From NCBI GenBank assembly GCA_010909165.1, contig VJWM01000364.1, positions 1 to 37,065 on the forward strand: a DNA stretch of 37,065 bases. Direction: 5' to 3'. The first letter of the stretch is position 1, and every line of letters begins with the position of its first letter. Below the pieces are notes generated by a model. That model did no database searches. It saw nothing but the letters and a program-made list of their open reading frames with translations, and had not been told where the DNA came from. This stretch comes from Anthoceros angustus (lineage: Eukaryota > Streptophyta > Anthocerotopsida > Anthocerotales > Anthocerotaceae). A program made the translations under genes and the position numbers. This document shows, in pieces, positions 20,463-32,135 of the stretch.

Positions 20463-22157
20463 TGTCTGGGTGCATAAGGAGTTGTGTGTGAAGGTTTGAA
20501 GCACACTGTGAAGAGCCAGGAGCAAATTTTGTGCCTAGACCTTGCAATGTGAGGTTGGGGCGGCATAAGAGGATTATCCTTTGTGAGGGTCGAGTTTGAG
20601 CTAAATTAAGTGTGGGTGAAGAGGAAGTAAGTGGAAAAGGGCTGAAGTTGCTCTCTTAATTGGATCTTTGTGTGTGAGTGAAAGCTCGCAATTATGTGTA
20701 AGCGGGGTGAGCGACTAGGTGGAAACGAGCAGTGGGCGTGCCCAAGCTTGTTTGTTGCGATTATCTTGAAGGTGCAAGATGGTGGCGCTCCTAAGAAGGG
20801 CAGTTGCTGAGCCAAGAACTTGAGGAACTGGAGAATAGGGAGGAGGCTGATGTGCTAACACATCCAAGCAGGGTATGGAAGGCAGTAGAGGATGACTCGG
20901 AGGAGGAAGAGGAAGGCATGGAGCAAGATCCGCTCACGGAGACCTTCTTGTAGTGGAGTGTGGAGGCGGTAGGGCCAAGAATGACCCTACGTCAGTAGGA
21001 GGTATAACTTGACCCATATGTAGGAGGTGTGAGGTGGCCCTACATCCGTAGGATCACGAGGCGATGCGGCGGGTATGATGGAGGTGGTGAGGGTTGGTGG
21101 TAGCTTGGAGTGTGAGCTCATTGCTGAAAATATTGGGGATAAGACAATGTGTGCGGAGGCCTGCGATAATTGTGGAGGGATGGAGTGCAAACCACGGGAA
21201 GAGCATGGGTCTCTTCTCCAGCAAGCTTTAGATTTCATGATGTTGAGTGTGTGGCTCGGAGGAACCATTTGTGGAATTCGGGAGCACCGTTGTGGAGTCA
21301 ATCTTTGAGGCAAGTGGAGGTTATGGTAGATTGGTTAGGATTTGGAGTGAGAACTCTTAGGATTTTTTTGCACGAACGTGTTAAAATAGGGAGATTGGAG
21401 AGTTTTCTAGGTGATTGTCATGATGAAAGCGAGTGGGGTAGTGGTTTAATCGGCTTTAGGCGGCTATTAGTTTATAGTGGTTGAGGAAGAGCGTGAGTGG
21501 AAAAGTAAGGGGAGGTGTGGCCAGGAGGCCTTGTATGAGCCCTATAAGGCGATTTTGAGAAGAAAAATATCGTCTTGCGCTCCCAAACTCATGAGTCCTT
21601 TGCTCCTTGTGAAGGAATTTAGTGCGGTGCAAGCTAGCGCATGTGCGGTAGAGAGGGAGTTTGCGGTGGTCGGTGCTTGGCGGAGGCTCGCTCCTTGCAG
21701 GCGCCTCTGCAGTTGCTCCCTGTGAATGGTTCTTTGTGAAATTGCTTTGCTTTGGGTGTGTGGCGATGCCCATGGAACTCTCGGCTTGAGGGTAGACTAC
21801 AGGAAAGACTCCACAGGAGGTTCTCATTATGCAGTGCAAACTCATAGCAACTTTGCCCAAGGAAGAACTTGCTAGCTTGTAGCGGACCCAGGTTGTGCCG
21901 TAAGGCGAGTAGGGCCGATGAGCTTGAAGTAAGGTTAGATTAGGAGGATGAGGAGTTGAGTTGAGGTGAGTGTTGAGGAGAATGTGGAGTGAATGTTGAG
22001 TAGAGGAGGTAGAGATTAGGAGTAAGAAGAAGGCCCAAGTCGAGCCTAAGGGAGGGGTCCCAAATACGCGCAAAGAGAAAGGAAGCTGGGCTAAGGTCTC
22101 AAAATCACGGGGTGGAGAAGTCGCTGCCGTGGGGGGTCCCTATGTGTGTGGCGATGG

Positions 22158-22172
22158 ACCCTACCGTAGGGT
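22158..22172. repeat. Quasi-palindrome in X LTR copy 4
   Basis: ACCCTACCGTAGGGT: 7-base arms and a one-base centre. Confidence 0.6.
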
Positions 22173-22443
22173 GGGACCTATGTTTGTGGGATGTCGTTGT
22201 GGAGGTCGGGAGGCGGAGATCGGGAGCGGTCTGCGGAGGTGTCGTGGGCTGCTAGTGTGGAGTTTGTGGGCAGGTTGTAGTTGGGCGCCATGGCACTGGA
22301 AGTTGGAGGCCTTGAACTAGGCGAGGTAACCTGTCTTTCGCCGCCGGGACGACCCTACAGTGGTAGGATCGCCCTACGTGCGTTGGGATAGGGTGTCTCC
22401 TCCCCACGTAGGAATGAGGTCTGGCCACGGTTCTCCTACAACT

Positions 22444-22462
22444 CTCCTACAAGTGGTAGGAG
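22444..22462. repeat. Quasi-palindrome in X LTR copy 4
   Basis: CTCCTAC and GTAGGAG arms with a five-base centre. Confidence 0.55.
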
Positions 22463-22926
22463 GGTAGGCCCTACAATTGTTTGTTGTTGGTTGTAGGTCG
22501 GCGGCAGATTCAGCAGGCCGGCGAGCAGTGCTTGTCGAGTTGGTGGTTGAGGATGTGCCAATTGTGGGAAGGCAATGGGAAAGGAATAGTGGAAGATCAC
22601 GGGGTGGTGAAGTCGGCGTTACAGGGGGTCCCTATGTGCGTGGCCCTGACCTTTCTGTGGGGTGTGGACCTAATAGGGTGTCTTGTAGGTGCAGGCGGTG
22701 ATAAGCAGGCGGCATGGTGAGGCGTGGGCACTGTCATGGAGTGAGTTGAGGTTGCTCCGGTTGTGTGAGGGAGCTTGGGGTGTGGAGAGGTGTATGGTTT
22801 GTGCCTTGGATCTTGGTGACCTGACAAACAAGGAGTCTCATGGGACGAAACCTATTGTACTTAGCGATAGTGGGATAAGTGTGGCCTTTAGGGTGAATCT
22901 GAGGCAGGATCCTACTTGCTCCCACA

Positions 22927-25900
22927 CAAGGCGTTGCCTCAAGAACCAAGCTCCACTAAGCTAGGTCTCTTATCTATCACCATGATCCTCTTCTTGAAAC
23001 AAACTTGGTGTCTTACTGAAATTTGCCATCAAATGGGACACACTTCTGGAGGGAATGTATTTGCGGCACCACATGCACTTCTAGAAAACCATGTAGGAAG
23101 CCGTCATGCCCTGGGACTTATTGCATCGTGGATGGAAAGCTTACTGTGCAAGTGGCCAACGGAAGCTCGGCCACCTCAATCCATGAGGGCAACTTACCAA
23201 CGATTTGAAACACCAAGAGACCTGACGAGGTATGGATCGCGTAAGTGCTTGCCAGCCGAGTCCATGGTAGGCCTCTTGATCCATCACAAGGTCCATTTAT
23301 GGCAATTCCATGTAAGGATGTTGTTATAATTGGCCCCATGCATTTCACTAGGACGTGACATTTCGAATGATTTGCCAGCCTGTCCATGAAGGCAAGTGGG
23401 TTATGTGCCCTTCTCGTGGGCGTTCATTACAGAATTGGGGCATAAGATCATGCACCCGTGATCCCAGCCCGGTGTTGCGCGATTCTTGGTAGCACTTACA
23501 CCATGGGCGACTGTGGGTCCTTTGTTCACTGAGCTCGCGGGAGGAGACACGAACCAACCTCAAGCTTCCCAAGTATTGGTCAACCACGTACGACCATGTC
23601 AAGGTAGAAGTGCGGAACACGATTTCTCGGTCTTGACGGCATCTGCAGGACATCGGTGTATCCCCAATTCTTTGAAGAAGGGTCGGAGGAGAGATGACAT
23701 ATTCTCTAAGGATGAAGAAGGATTGATGGTGGCCAAGGTGACCACTGTGCCCACGCCGATTTCCTGGAGAAGGATCGGGTTCTGGCTCCAAGTCCTCCCC
23801 TTTGCGTGTACGAGGAAGAAACTAACCGAGGAGGGTGAGGGATGATCTTGACCACCTTGGCTCCTTCGTGACGCGGGCACCTGTAGCGATACGAGGAGGG
23901 GAGGAATGCTCCCACCCTACCTGGGGATTTTGTGAGGCGCACTCCCTTCTCTGCCATGAGGTCCGCACTCGACGGGTAAGGGCAGCCCCACCATCTACTT
24001 GGCGGTAGTACACCGAAAAGCCGAATGAGGGGAGGAATGGTCTCACGTTTAAGCATACCTCAATGGGGTCCTCGATAGCTAGGTGCAAGCTTGCCGGAGG
24101 AAGAGTTGAAGCGGCTCACCCCAACAGTGTGACTTATCGAGGGGAGAAGGGAGGCGAGCTGCAGGACATTGTGGAGCCGCCGTGCCTTGAGTCCCACCCG
24201 AACGGTGATGGACCGCTGATTCGGCCAGGAAGTTTACCTACATGAGGCTCTAAAACCAGCGTAACGTGGCCGTAAACGGCATGGCAGGGAGTAAACCGTA
24301 CCGCATTAAAAATCTTCGGGCCAATACACATTGCTTGACCGCCAATTCGTACAACCCAAGGCCTGCCTATCAGCTTAAACCGATTGTACGCCTAAGTCCA
24401 ACGGTCCCTCATGACAGATTGTAAGATGGCGATCGAGAGGCATCCAATCACAGGCTATGGGGACGCAGACGCGGCCGGCGGAGGTGAACGTGGGTTTAAC
24501 TTGTTGTTGATTTGGGGGCACCCAGAGATTGAGGTTGAGATTATGATGTTTGGTGCCCAATGCCGATGAGCTATCTCCGGACGGAATAACTTGATCATCA
24601 AGTTGACTCGAGGCCAGAAATTTCATCAACTTGGGTTCACATTAGGCACCAAGCAACCTCAATCTCAGTATTTTATGACACTGGCGTGACCAAACAACAG
24701 GAGGAAGCCACATTGCCAGGTGCAGGCGGAATGTACCAACCTGTGATTGAGGTCCTACAGGATTCCACCCTCACCTACAATTGCTATGGGGAGGCCCGTG
24801 TCGGATTTGGGCTATAAGGTTTCGACAGCGCGGATCCTTGGCCTTTATGGTACCTCTTCGTGTCTTTGATTTTCGTACATGCCAAGTAGGCGCCACCTCT
24901 GTCAAGTAGGGAGCAGGACCTGCTCCCCGTTTGCAGGTCGCCACGATTGTGTCATGGAGACGCAAGGCACCCACTCTTGAGTCCGCTCCGGTGATTTGAG
25001 TCCATGCCTCGGGAATCTCCATGATCAGCGTACACCCCTAAGCATTTTCGGTAAGCCCTACAAGGATCAGCCTCTTGGGGACCCTCAATTGAGGGTGAAA
25101 CCTCAGAGTGATTTGCATGCTGTCCCAGCATGTAGAAGATGTCTTGAAGAGTCGATATGGATGAGGCATATAGGAAGGAGAAGCCTCCCCTCTTGGAGGG
25201 GTGAGCCCTATGATCGAGTGGTCTTTCCCGAGGAGGGATCTCGCCTGAGTGCGGTAGTCAACGGGAGGGGACATATGTAGACCCTGGCGACCGTGAGGCG
25301 ATTCTCATGGAGTTAGAACCTAGCAAGATATTCCTCCTCCTCAAGGTTCGGCCCCAAGCTCATCTGGAGGCCGGATGTAGAGAAAGAGGAGTTTTGTAAG
25401 TTTTGCTTAGGGGAGTATGTCGGCTCGTTCACGTTGGCCTTCCGGATTATCTTTCTCTGGCGGTGACTTTCCAGATCTGGTGTGAGCAACAATCCCCGTG
25501 GTTGTTGTATGCCTAAGGGGTCCATACCCTTCCAAAGAGAATGATGGGCTCGTAGAAAGTAATTAAAATCGCTTCTACAAAGACCGTTCTGACTCAAACA
25601 TAGTGATTTATCGTTTCGCCAATTATTGACTGACGTGATGTCCACCAACGAGCTCGTGAACCACCTCACCCACAGGCGTCTTGAGGGGACCTACCCTTAC
25701 ACCGCATCATTACTCTGAACACCTTGGGTCCCATTCCCTGCGTGCCCCAGTCCTGGGCCTCTTACCACTCGCTACACATATCTAAAATCACTCACGCCTG
25801 GGGTCTCCACATCTCATGAGGTTCAACGTCCTTTGAAAATGACCAGGTGCTGAGTTATAACGTGGTCCACCTCCGTGGGTGCCATTCACCGGGCCTTTCC

Positions 25901-26295
25901 GTAATGACACGCCTCCCGGAGTTCCTCCGCTCACCCTGCTCCGTCCGGTCAAGGCGCGTCGGTTCACGCCTGACGAGCACAGCGATTATTTAGGGTTCTC
26001 GCTGTCATTGGGTCGTCCCTCGCACACACGACTATATGTTAGGTCCGCTGGCCAGACTCGGCGACTGGATCGATGTCTCCGGTAGGTCAGCATCGTGGCT
26101 TCGCTGACTCTGACTCCACGCGCAGCTTTAAGACGCAGGACAAGGGTCTCGTAAGGAAAGTGCGCAGGCCCTCAACAGTGGTGAGAAAGATCCTTTACTA
26201 GAGCAAACAGCCTCTTATACTACGCCCCAAGGTTGGCATCTTTTTAATACACTCCTATTAGCATCGAGGCTGGTATGGCCAAGGCTCTTTGTATA
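22927..26295. other. Unassigned 3.4-kb stretch
   Basis: No similarity to X, Y or the copia element was seen. Many 60-150 codon frames exist on both strands and overlap each other; none shows a domain I recognise. The plus frame near 23128-23208 (VDGKLTVQVANGSSATS) faintly recalls the region after the protease in copia-type polyproteins, but nothing around it supports that. Base composition is more even than in X. Possibly decayed transposon or intergenic DNA. Confidence 0.4.
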
Positions 26296-26440
26296 TGTTT
26301 ATTCTTCAAGTAGGAGCAAAACAGGACTTTGTAAAAATGATCTCAACAAAAAGTGTGTTGTTTACATATGGCCTCACTATATATGTAACTCAAAACGGTT
26401 CATGACCAACCCTAACTAGCCGCACCCTTTATATTTAACA
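26296..26440 (-). repeat. Copia 3' LTR
   Basis: Minus strand begins TGTTAAATATAAAGGG and ends ATAAACA (TG...CA). It matches 32136-32276 along its length, including ACACACTTTTTGTT, TATATAGTGAGGCCATATG and GGTTGGTCATG, with indels and substitutions in the U5 end. The TATATA within is the probable promoter TATA box. Confidence 0.85.
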
Positions 26441-26449
26441 CTCCTCTAA
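26441..26449 (-). promoter_or_regulatory. Copia polypurine tract
   Basis: The minus strand TTAGAGGAG lies directly before the 3' LTR start TGTTAAA, the usual place for the plus-strand primer. Confidence 0.55.
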
Positions 26450-27192
26450 AGGTAAGCTAGGTTAGGGTTAAACGCTACACCACAGCTCACGAAAACGTTA
26501 CGCCCGGGACTTCCACGATTACCAAAGACGCTGCCGCAAGCCTAAGCGTAAACTCCCGCCGCCATAAGAATCCTTCCGCACCATCCTCTTTACCATTTTA
26601 CGTACTTCTTCGTTATGCGTCTTCATCCTCGAAACCTTGCTCACGCAGAGATCAGAGCATGAGGACTAAGGGGAACGAAAGTACTGAAAGTGTATCGAGA
26701 GAAGGAAAAGGGAAGGGATAATCCATGAGAAGGATTCATTGCCGGCTCAGCAATCCACTGTGGACACCATGTCCCTGCTGGAATGGTAGCCCGGTGTCAA
26801 GCGCCGCCTACGCCTAAACATGGTCCTTTGCCGGGGTCGGGAGGCGAGAATGGGAGCAAGAGCATCAACGGGATGCGCTTACTCCATACATGCGGCCCCA
26901 ATCTTGGGCGCCAAGCTAAGGCTATGGAAAGAATAATGTAGCCGAGCTTATCTTTGGCAATGAGGGCACCACCGCCGGGTGATACAAAGCGAGGATGTGA
27001 AGCTGCTATATGAGAATGCTCCGTTGCGGAGATTAGGTCTTAAGGTAAGCTTCATCCTCCACTGCAAGGCCTCATCTCCCCTCTTTCGCTTCACTAACTG
27101 TGAAATGTGTGTGCTGTCGGCCTCTTGTGCCTCGAAGGCGAACACAACACAATTCCCAAGGGAACCTCAGTTCCCACCCCACCACAGATAAG
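26450..27192 (-). other. Copia 3' untranslated region
   Basis: About 740 bases between the pol stop codon (27193-27195) and the polypurine tract. This is longer than usual for copia elements. Frames at 26948-27145 (minus) and 26979-27191 (plus) have no recognised domain. It could include unrelated inserted DNA. Confidence 0.45.
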
Positions 27193-27775
27193 TTATCCGA
27201 AATACTTGGTATAGTCGTGCCCTAGCCACGAAAGATGTTGGTAGTGTTTATGCTTTGCCAATCCTTTCGTTAGTACGTCTGCGGTTAGAATTCATAAGCA
27301 CATAACCACCTTCACGACTCCACTCCACTACATCTCTAATGTAGTGATGTTGAATTTCTATATGCTTAGTGCGGGCGTGAAAGCGTGGATTAGCGACAAG
27401 GGCTAAAGGTGACATGTTATCACACATGATAGGTAGGTGTCTGCTTTGGTTGGGGTCATGAAGGAAGGTCCTTTCCCATTCACCTCCTTTGAAGCATCAT
27501 CAATGATTTGTACTACATACGCGGAAGATGTGGCTATGGAAGATTGCTTTTACGACCAATTCCACAGCGGAAGATAGGCAGCGGTCTTCGTCAGGACCTC
27601 CGATAGAAGAGTCCATAATTATGGGTTCCTTTGAGATAGCGGAAAATCCGGCAGCCGCTCAATGTGTTCTTCCTGGATTCTCCAATTGTGATCGTTACAT
27701 TACGATCGGATATCTGGCCTTGTCCAGATTCGCTAAGAAGATTAGATAGCCCGCATATACATGAGGGGGACATCC
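27193..27775 (-). pseudogene. Copia RNase H domain and pol C-terminus
   Basis: The minus strand carries IFRYLKGTHNYGLFYRRS (about 27650-27590), the linker typical of copia RT-RNase H. It is followed by TKHIEIQHHYIRDVVE (about 27380-27335) and the C-terminal ADVLTKGLAKHKH (about 27285-27240), ending in a stop at 27193-27195. These are standard copia RNase H landmarks. The three parts are in different frames, so at least two frameshifts separate them. The stretch between 27400 and 27580 is poorly readable. Confidence 0.82.
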
Positions 27776-27829
27776 TTCATGTCCTTAATTTCTTCACGGG
27801 ATTGTGGGCCTTTGGAGATCGGTAAGTTT

Positions 27830-28700
27830 ACGCCCATAGCGAAGGGAGTCGAGGTCTAGCTGTCAAGTTTGAACTTGCAAAAATGTCACTATATTTGCCG
27901 TGAACTATCGAGCCCTTCCTCTCGCACTTTAAGATTTGAACTCCCAAAGATTTAAGTTCTCCGATGTCTTTCATCTCGAACTTGGTACTTAGCTTATGTT
28001 TAACATCGCCCAATGTGAGTGTTCTTGTTTGTGGCAAGAATGACATCGCCAACATATAAGGCTAATATGAAGCCGCCTTAGTGATCAGAAACATTAGAGT
28101 CTGCTGCTGACAAAGGATATCGAGCGGAAAATATGCATAGTGATATATACCATATTCGCCACTTTGTTTTAGTCCATATATACACTTGAGCAGTTTAAGC
28201 ACTTTGGTGGGATGTTCGGGATCTTCATATCCTTCTGTACATGCCATATCTGTCTTCATCCAGTCTCCATAGAGGAAGGCGTGCACACATCCATTCTTTG
28301 TAAGTCAAGGTTCAACCTGCAGCCAGTGATGCGAATGGATTGTGCTCGAACAACGTGAGAATGTTTCTTGTAATCTAGGCCCTCAACTGGGTAAATCCTC
28401 TTGCCACCACGCTTTGTATCCGCAATCTCCCTTTGGCATTGAGTTTAAGTTTAAAACCCACTTACAAGAGATGGCTTTTGCAGGTGGGAGGTCGATTTGC
28501 GAGTCTTGTTCTTGAGCAAAGATTGGTATTCATCCTCCGCACGCCACTTGGAGCAATCTGGGCCATGGAGGGCTTCCTTGTATGATAGGGGTTCCTCGGC
28601 GGGAGGATATTCTAGCACCAAAAGCTGCGAAGGCGTTCGAAAATCGACATGGATTGATAATAGGGTTCTAACCATTGGTGCAGGTGGCCTATGGCGTGTG
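27830..28700 (-). pseudogene. Copia reverse transcriptase domain, catalytic motif altered
   Basis: Minus-strand landmarks in order: EEPLSYKEALHGPDCSKW and EYQSLLKNKT (about 28610-28510), AFLYGD (about 28280), EGYEDPEHPTKVLKLLKC with IYGLKQS (about 28230-28165), the catalytic box (28045-28056) and KHKLSTKFEMKDIGELKS (about 28005-27950). The catalytic box reads YVGD where active copia RTs have YVDD, so one metal-binding Asp is replaced by Gly. Frameshifts lie between the blocks. This Pol part would copy the element RNA into DNA in virus-like particles; this copy cannot. Confidence 0.85.
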
Positions 28701-28999
28701 GAGCGTCGTGGGGTTGGTTCAAGGCGGTCGGGTTAATGTCTTTGAGCAGGTCCGTGTGACATCCTCCTCATCACCGAATTTGAACTATCATTTTGGTGAG
28801 ATCATCATCATTGGTTCACCCGGCTCACTAGGGTGAGGGGACAAGGAGAGCCTCAGTCATCTACTGATGGAAGGTTGGAGGGTTCTTCTCGTCATCTGTA
28901 GGGAAGGTGATGATCAAGCTTTCATTTATCTCCCTCTAAAGGGTTGGGGTGTGGTTGGTAGTTGTATGCAAGGTTCTGAGGTGACGCTGGGCAAGGACT

Positions 29000-29965
29000 A
29001 ATGATTGAGTGTCAAGGTCATAGAGTTTGCGCTTTCACATGTTCACTACCCCACAAAAGGACGCGTTGAGCTCGGTCCTCTAACTTGCGTTTTCTGCGGG
29101 GAATATAGGCGAAGGCCTTGGATCCAAATACTGGGAGGTGGAGCAAACTAGGCTTTCGATGCCGAAACCTCATAAGGAGTCATCCGGTCCAAAAGTAAGT
29201 ATCCTGTTAATATACGTGGCTATAACAATAGCCTCATACTCTTGAGGTAAGTTGGCATGAAGTAGCATACTCGGTCATTCCAAGTAGCGTCGATTTTTCG
29301 TTGCAACTCCGTTACATTCTTTGAGTGTATGGAACAATAAGTTGTCTTTGAATGCCCCTGCTCTTGAAGAGGTAATCATCAAAGGCATTGTTGACAAATT
29401 CGTCCATTATCACTGCGTAGGACTTTAAGTAGGCATCCGATTGTCTTTGTGTGCAAGTGGGAGCCACGCCTTAAAGTGCATGAGTGTCGCTTTTAGTGCA
29501 TGGGAAAGGTCCAGAGTACGACTAAAGTCGGAGGGGTTAGATAGTACAGGCTCCACCTAGAGATGGCTCGTGGATCTTTCCGAGATATCGCATGCACAAG
29601 TGCAAGGACGATCTTTTGCTCTATGCGCTTTGGGAATGGTAGCTCTTCCTGCTTGGCAAGGATGCCGACTCCTGAGATGGGGAAGATCCCTAAAACAAGG
29701 GTAGGGGTTCTCTGTGGCAACCTATGCGTGACATGTCAATAAGTTTATGCTAGCGTGTCCTAGCTGCGTGCCACAGAGATGCTGGGTTGACTTCATGACG
29801 GGAAAGACTTACGGGATGAGGAGAACACCTCAATTCTAACCAGATAAGTCATGGTCGAGGATACTCTAAATGCACATGCGCCAAGAATTCTTCCCGTAAA
29901 AGCGAGGCATCATCGACCGTATCTCATACGTTCGTCGCATGATCTTGCTCATTGACGAAGATTCT
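29000..29965 (-). pseudogene. Copia integrase domain
   Basis: The minus strand contains a SLWHAARTR..HKLIDMS segment (about 29790-29735), equivalent to the zinc-binding LWHxRLGH region; the expected His is lost to a frameshift. Next come LAKQEELPFPKR (about 29665-29625), the core region with MDEFVNNAFDDYL (about 29405-29365), and GSKAFAYIPRRKRKLEDRA (about 29145-29085) near the C-terminal end of the core. The layout matches the Ty1-copia integrase. Frameshifts and stops are numerous. Confidence 0.8.
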
Positions 29966-30225
29966 TGGCCATTTCGTACAATAGAACTCCGTCTTCAAAG
30001 TTGTGTTGTTCGAGAATGAAGGTACATTGCCCATGTCCTTCAACTTTAAGGCTAGTGTCACTCCTTTCATCACCAAGCGAGGACTTTATCCATCATTCGC
30101 ACATTGTTAAACTAGAAAATAAATTCTTGTTGTTGCGAGATATGGCGTGGCTCCCGAGTCTAGAACCAATCATCAACTGCGTGATGAAGTTGTCATACGA
30201 CGGTGAGGATCTTCACTAGCCTGTA
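29966..30225 (-). pseudogene. Copia protease domain
   Basis: The minus strand reads LDSGATP at 30144-30164, with the aspartic protease triad DSG at 30153-30161. The preceding Trp codon is out of frame by one base. Downstream, a GVLYVPGMAKNL-like stretch can be pieced together around 29990-29950 across frames, the usual link between protease and the pre-integrase segment. In an intact element this domain would cleave the Gag-Pol polyprotein. Confidence 0.7.
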
Positions 30226-30239
30226 GAGTTTTCTCCTTT

Positions 30240-31109
30240 CTCCTTGACAACAACATTCGGCTGGTCTTGTGGATTGTGGTGCTTGTGGCTCACCACCTTC
30301 TTCTTACGGCACTCACGTGCCCAATGTCCAGCTGCACCACACCACGATTCTGATTTCTGTCCGCTTGGGCACCTAAAGGGAAAATGGGGCAACCATCGAC
30401 CCGACCACGTGTCCTACCCTTGATTTCTTAAACCGAGCGGTGACACCTTATCGGCTTTGTTTCTAGATCCACCAGCAAATGGGCGTCCTTGCTCTTCCCG
30501 AAAAGGGCACCAATAACTTCTTCAAGCTTAATGGTCAGGTTACCGCAGAGGATGCTTGGTGAGCAATTGGATGGGTCCATTTGTGTGGAAATAAAGTTTT
30601 GGTAGGAGGAGGGAGGTGCTCAATAGTTGAGCAATGCCTTCACCTTCGTCCATCTTGCAGCCAAGGGCAACTATTTGAGCTCTCGGTGGCGGAACTTGGA
30701 CATGAGATGCCACTATGTCTCCCTCCCTCATGCAGCCCATAGAATTCCTGCTGGCTGCACATAGGTAAGAATATTATACCCCATATGTGGCTGCAAGTTG
30801 ATTCTCTAAAAGTGAGATACGACGCATCAGTGCAGAGGTCGCATCGAGCCTCCAATAAGTAGAGCAAGTGCAATTGAGTTCAGTTGGTCCCACTTTTGGA
30901 TGTCATTAACTGACGGGGGAGGCGAGGAGTCGGGGTCAGGTTTCTTAAGTGTAGCATCGACTACGCTCCAGACACCTCGCGCAACCAAAGTGGACTTCAT
31001 GCGAACTTTCCAGACTTGGTATCTTGTTCCATTGAATCGATCCTTTTCTTTGAGTTCAGAGGTAAAGGATGGTCCTGCAAGATTGGGAGGCGTCGAGCGA
31101 GGAAGCCAT
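30240..31109 (-). pseudogene. Copia gag with damaged zinc knuckle
   Basis: The probable start ATG is at 31109 (MASSLDAS), in a different frame from the body. The body reads ELKEKDRFNGTRYQVWKVRM and ARGVWSVVD, then WDQLNSIALALLIGG (about 31070-30840), typical of plant copia gag (UBN2-like). Pieces with KQEFYGLHE and LGCKMDEGE follow in other frames. Near 30345-30300 the knuckle reads SWCGAAGHWARECRKKK: the CGxxGHxxxxC half is present and the first Cys is lost. Frameshifts break the gene at several points. Confidence 0.82.
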
Positions 31110-32118
31110 GATGAGGTGGTATTCGATTGTAAGTTGAGCGACCAAGTTGTTGTGTCAGTTGATCTATAGGCGCTAGGTACATGCGTAATGTGACCCTCCT
31201 GAGTTATGACTCGTGGAGAGAAAACACTAATTACAATGTTACCGCTGATTGACTTTCCTGCGGGACTTCTGATTCGCAGGAGGGAAGGTATTGGGTTTAT
31301 GCCGGGATACATGATATGCTATCCATACATGCTACACGCGGCTAATCCTCTAATGTGAAGAGGCGCGATGTTAGGTTCGGATCCAGCAGAGGTCTGAGAT
31401 GCGAAGGGTCGGCTACAGCTTATTGAGCGCCGAAGGGACATGGAGGATGCGTGAGGCCGCTTCATCAAGATTGGTGACGTTTCAGCTCTCACTGTCCAGG
31501 CGCTCAGCGCTCCTGCTGCTCTGCAGTGGAAATGGTCAGAAGATGCAATCACCAGCGGAGGGAGAGATATGTTGATTTCTCTCCTCCTGTTGGCGCCCAA
31601 GCTCAATCTTTTTCATGAGATCAACCACTTCATTGATCTGGTATTTGATTGAGCTTGATGTCGCTGTGATTGCTCGTCCTGACAGGTTATCAAGGTGATC
31701 GACTGTGGTCTTAATTTCTTCCCGATTTGACAGCAGATAAGGATCTCGACCTAGTGACTTGCAAGTAATCCCCGTCTTGATCACTTGTCATTTGAGTGCG
31801 GGACAATCACATGGTGGTTCTCGGGCCGGAGGAGCCGTGAGGATTTGTTGATCGGCTATGAAACAACGTCGTTTGACCCCTCTGGCGCATCTTTCTGCAT
31901 GCATTGTCAACCATGTGATTCCTATTGAGATTGGACGTGATCTCCGGTCACAGTGCACACGGTCAAGTCCTTCAGCCGGATGTAGGGGTCATCCTGTTCA
32001 TACATGGTCTAGAATAGCTTCTAGGGGTGCCATGTGCTTGTGGAGATTCCTCCCACGGCGCGCCTCTTCTATACACCCACGCGGGCTTCCGCGACTCGGA
32101 TCATTCGGAAGATAGAAT
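31110..32118 (-). other. Copia leader between PBS and gag
   Basis: About 1 kb from the PBS to the likely gag ATG, unusually long for a plant copia element. It contains an open minus-strand frame (31784-31536, 82 codons) whose C-terminal half includes YQINEVVDLMKKIELGRQQE, a helical, coiled-coil-like stretch. A second frame is at 31606-31319. I recognise neither. Either this is a real long leader or foreign DNA inserted between the PBS and gag. Confidence 0.5.
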
Positions 32119-32135
32119 CCACGTGCTCGATACCA
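32119..32135 (-). promoter_or_regulatory. Copia primer-binding site (initiator Met tRNA type)
   Basis: The minus strand directly after the LTR end ACA reads TGGTATCGAGCACGTGG. The common plant copia PBS begins TGGTATCAGAGC, complementary to the 3' end of initiator Met tRNA. Here one A is missing after TGGTATC. This anchors the 5' LTR boundary and the minus-strand orientation. Confidence 0.8.

Larger units (their letters stand above)
20463..22926 (+). mobile_element. Family X LTR, copy 4, plus orientation (2.46 kb)
   Basis: Inverted relative to copies 1-3. Starts TGTCTGGGTGCATAAGG and ends GCTCCCACA. It shares the Thr/Cys-like CTTCAAACC region, the TATA word (21543-21549), the 26-nt block (21739-21764) and the GGGACGAAACCTATTGTACTTAGCG end (about 22845-22870). 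It is about 500 bases longer than copies 1 and 2: about 190 extra before the TATA box and 310 after. It carries several CCTAC...GTAGG quasi-palindromes. The flanks show no clear target-site duplication and the downstream bases do not match the PBS of copies 1 and 2, so it may be a solo or recombined LTR. Confidence 0.65.

Noticed and set aside
22927-22950. PBS downstream of the inverted X LTR (AGGCGTTGCC)
   Set aside because: Only weakly like a TGGCGC-type site, lacks the leading TGG, and does not match the PBS at 2714-2731.
23348-23791. 147-codon minus-strand frame in the unassigned region
   Set aside because: No domain recognised, and an equally long frame overlaps on the plus strand (23486-23845). 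Not enough to call a gene.
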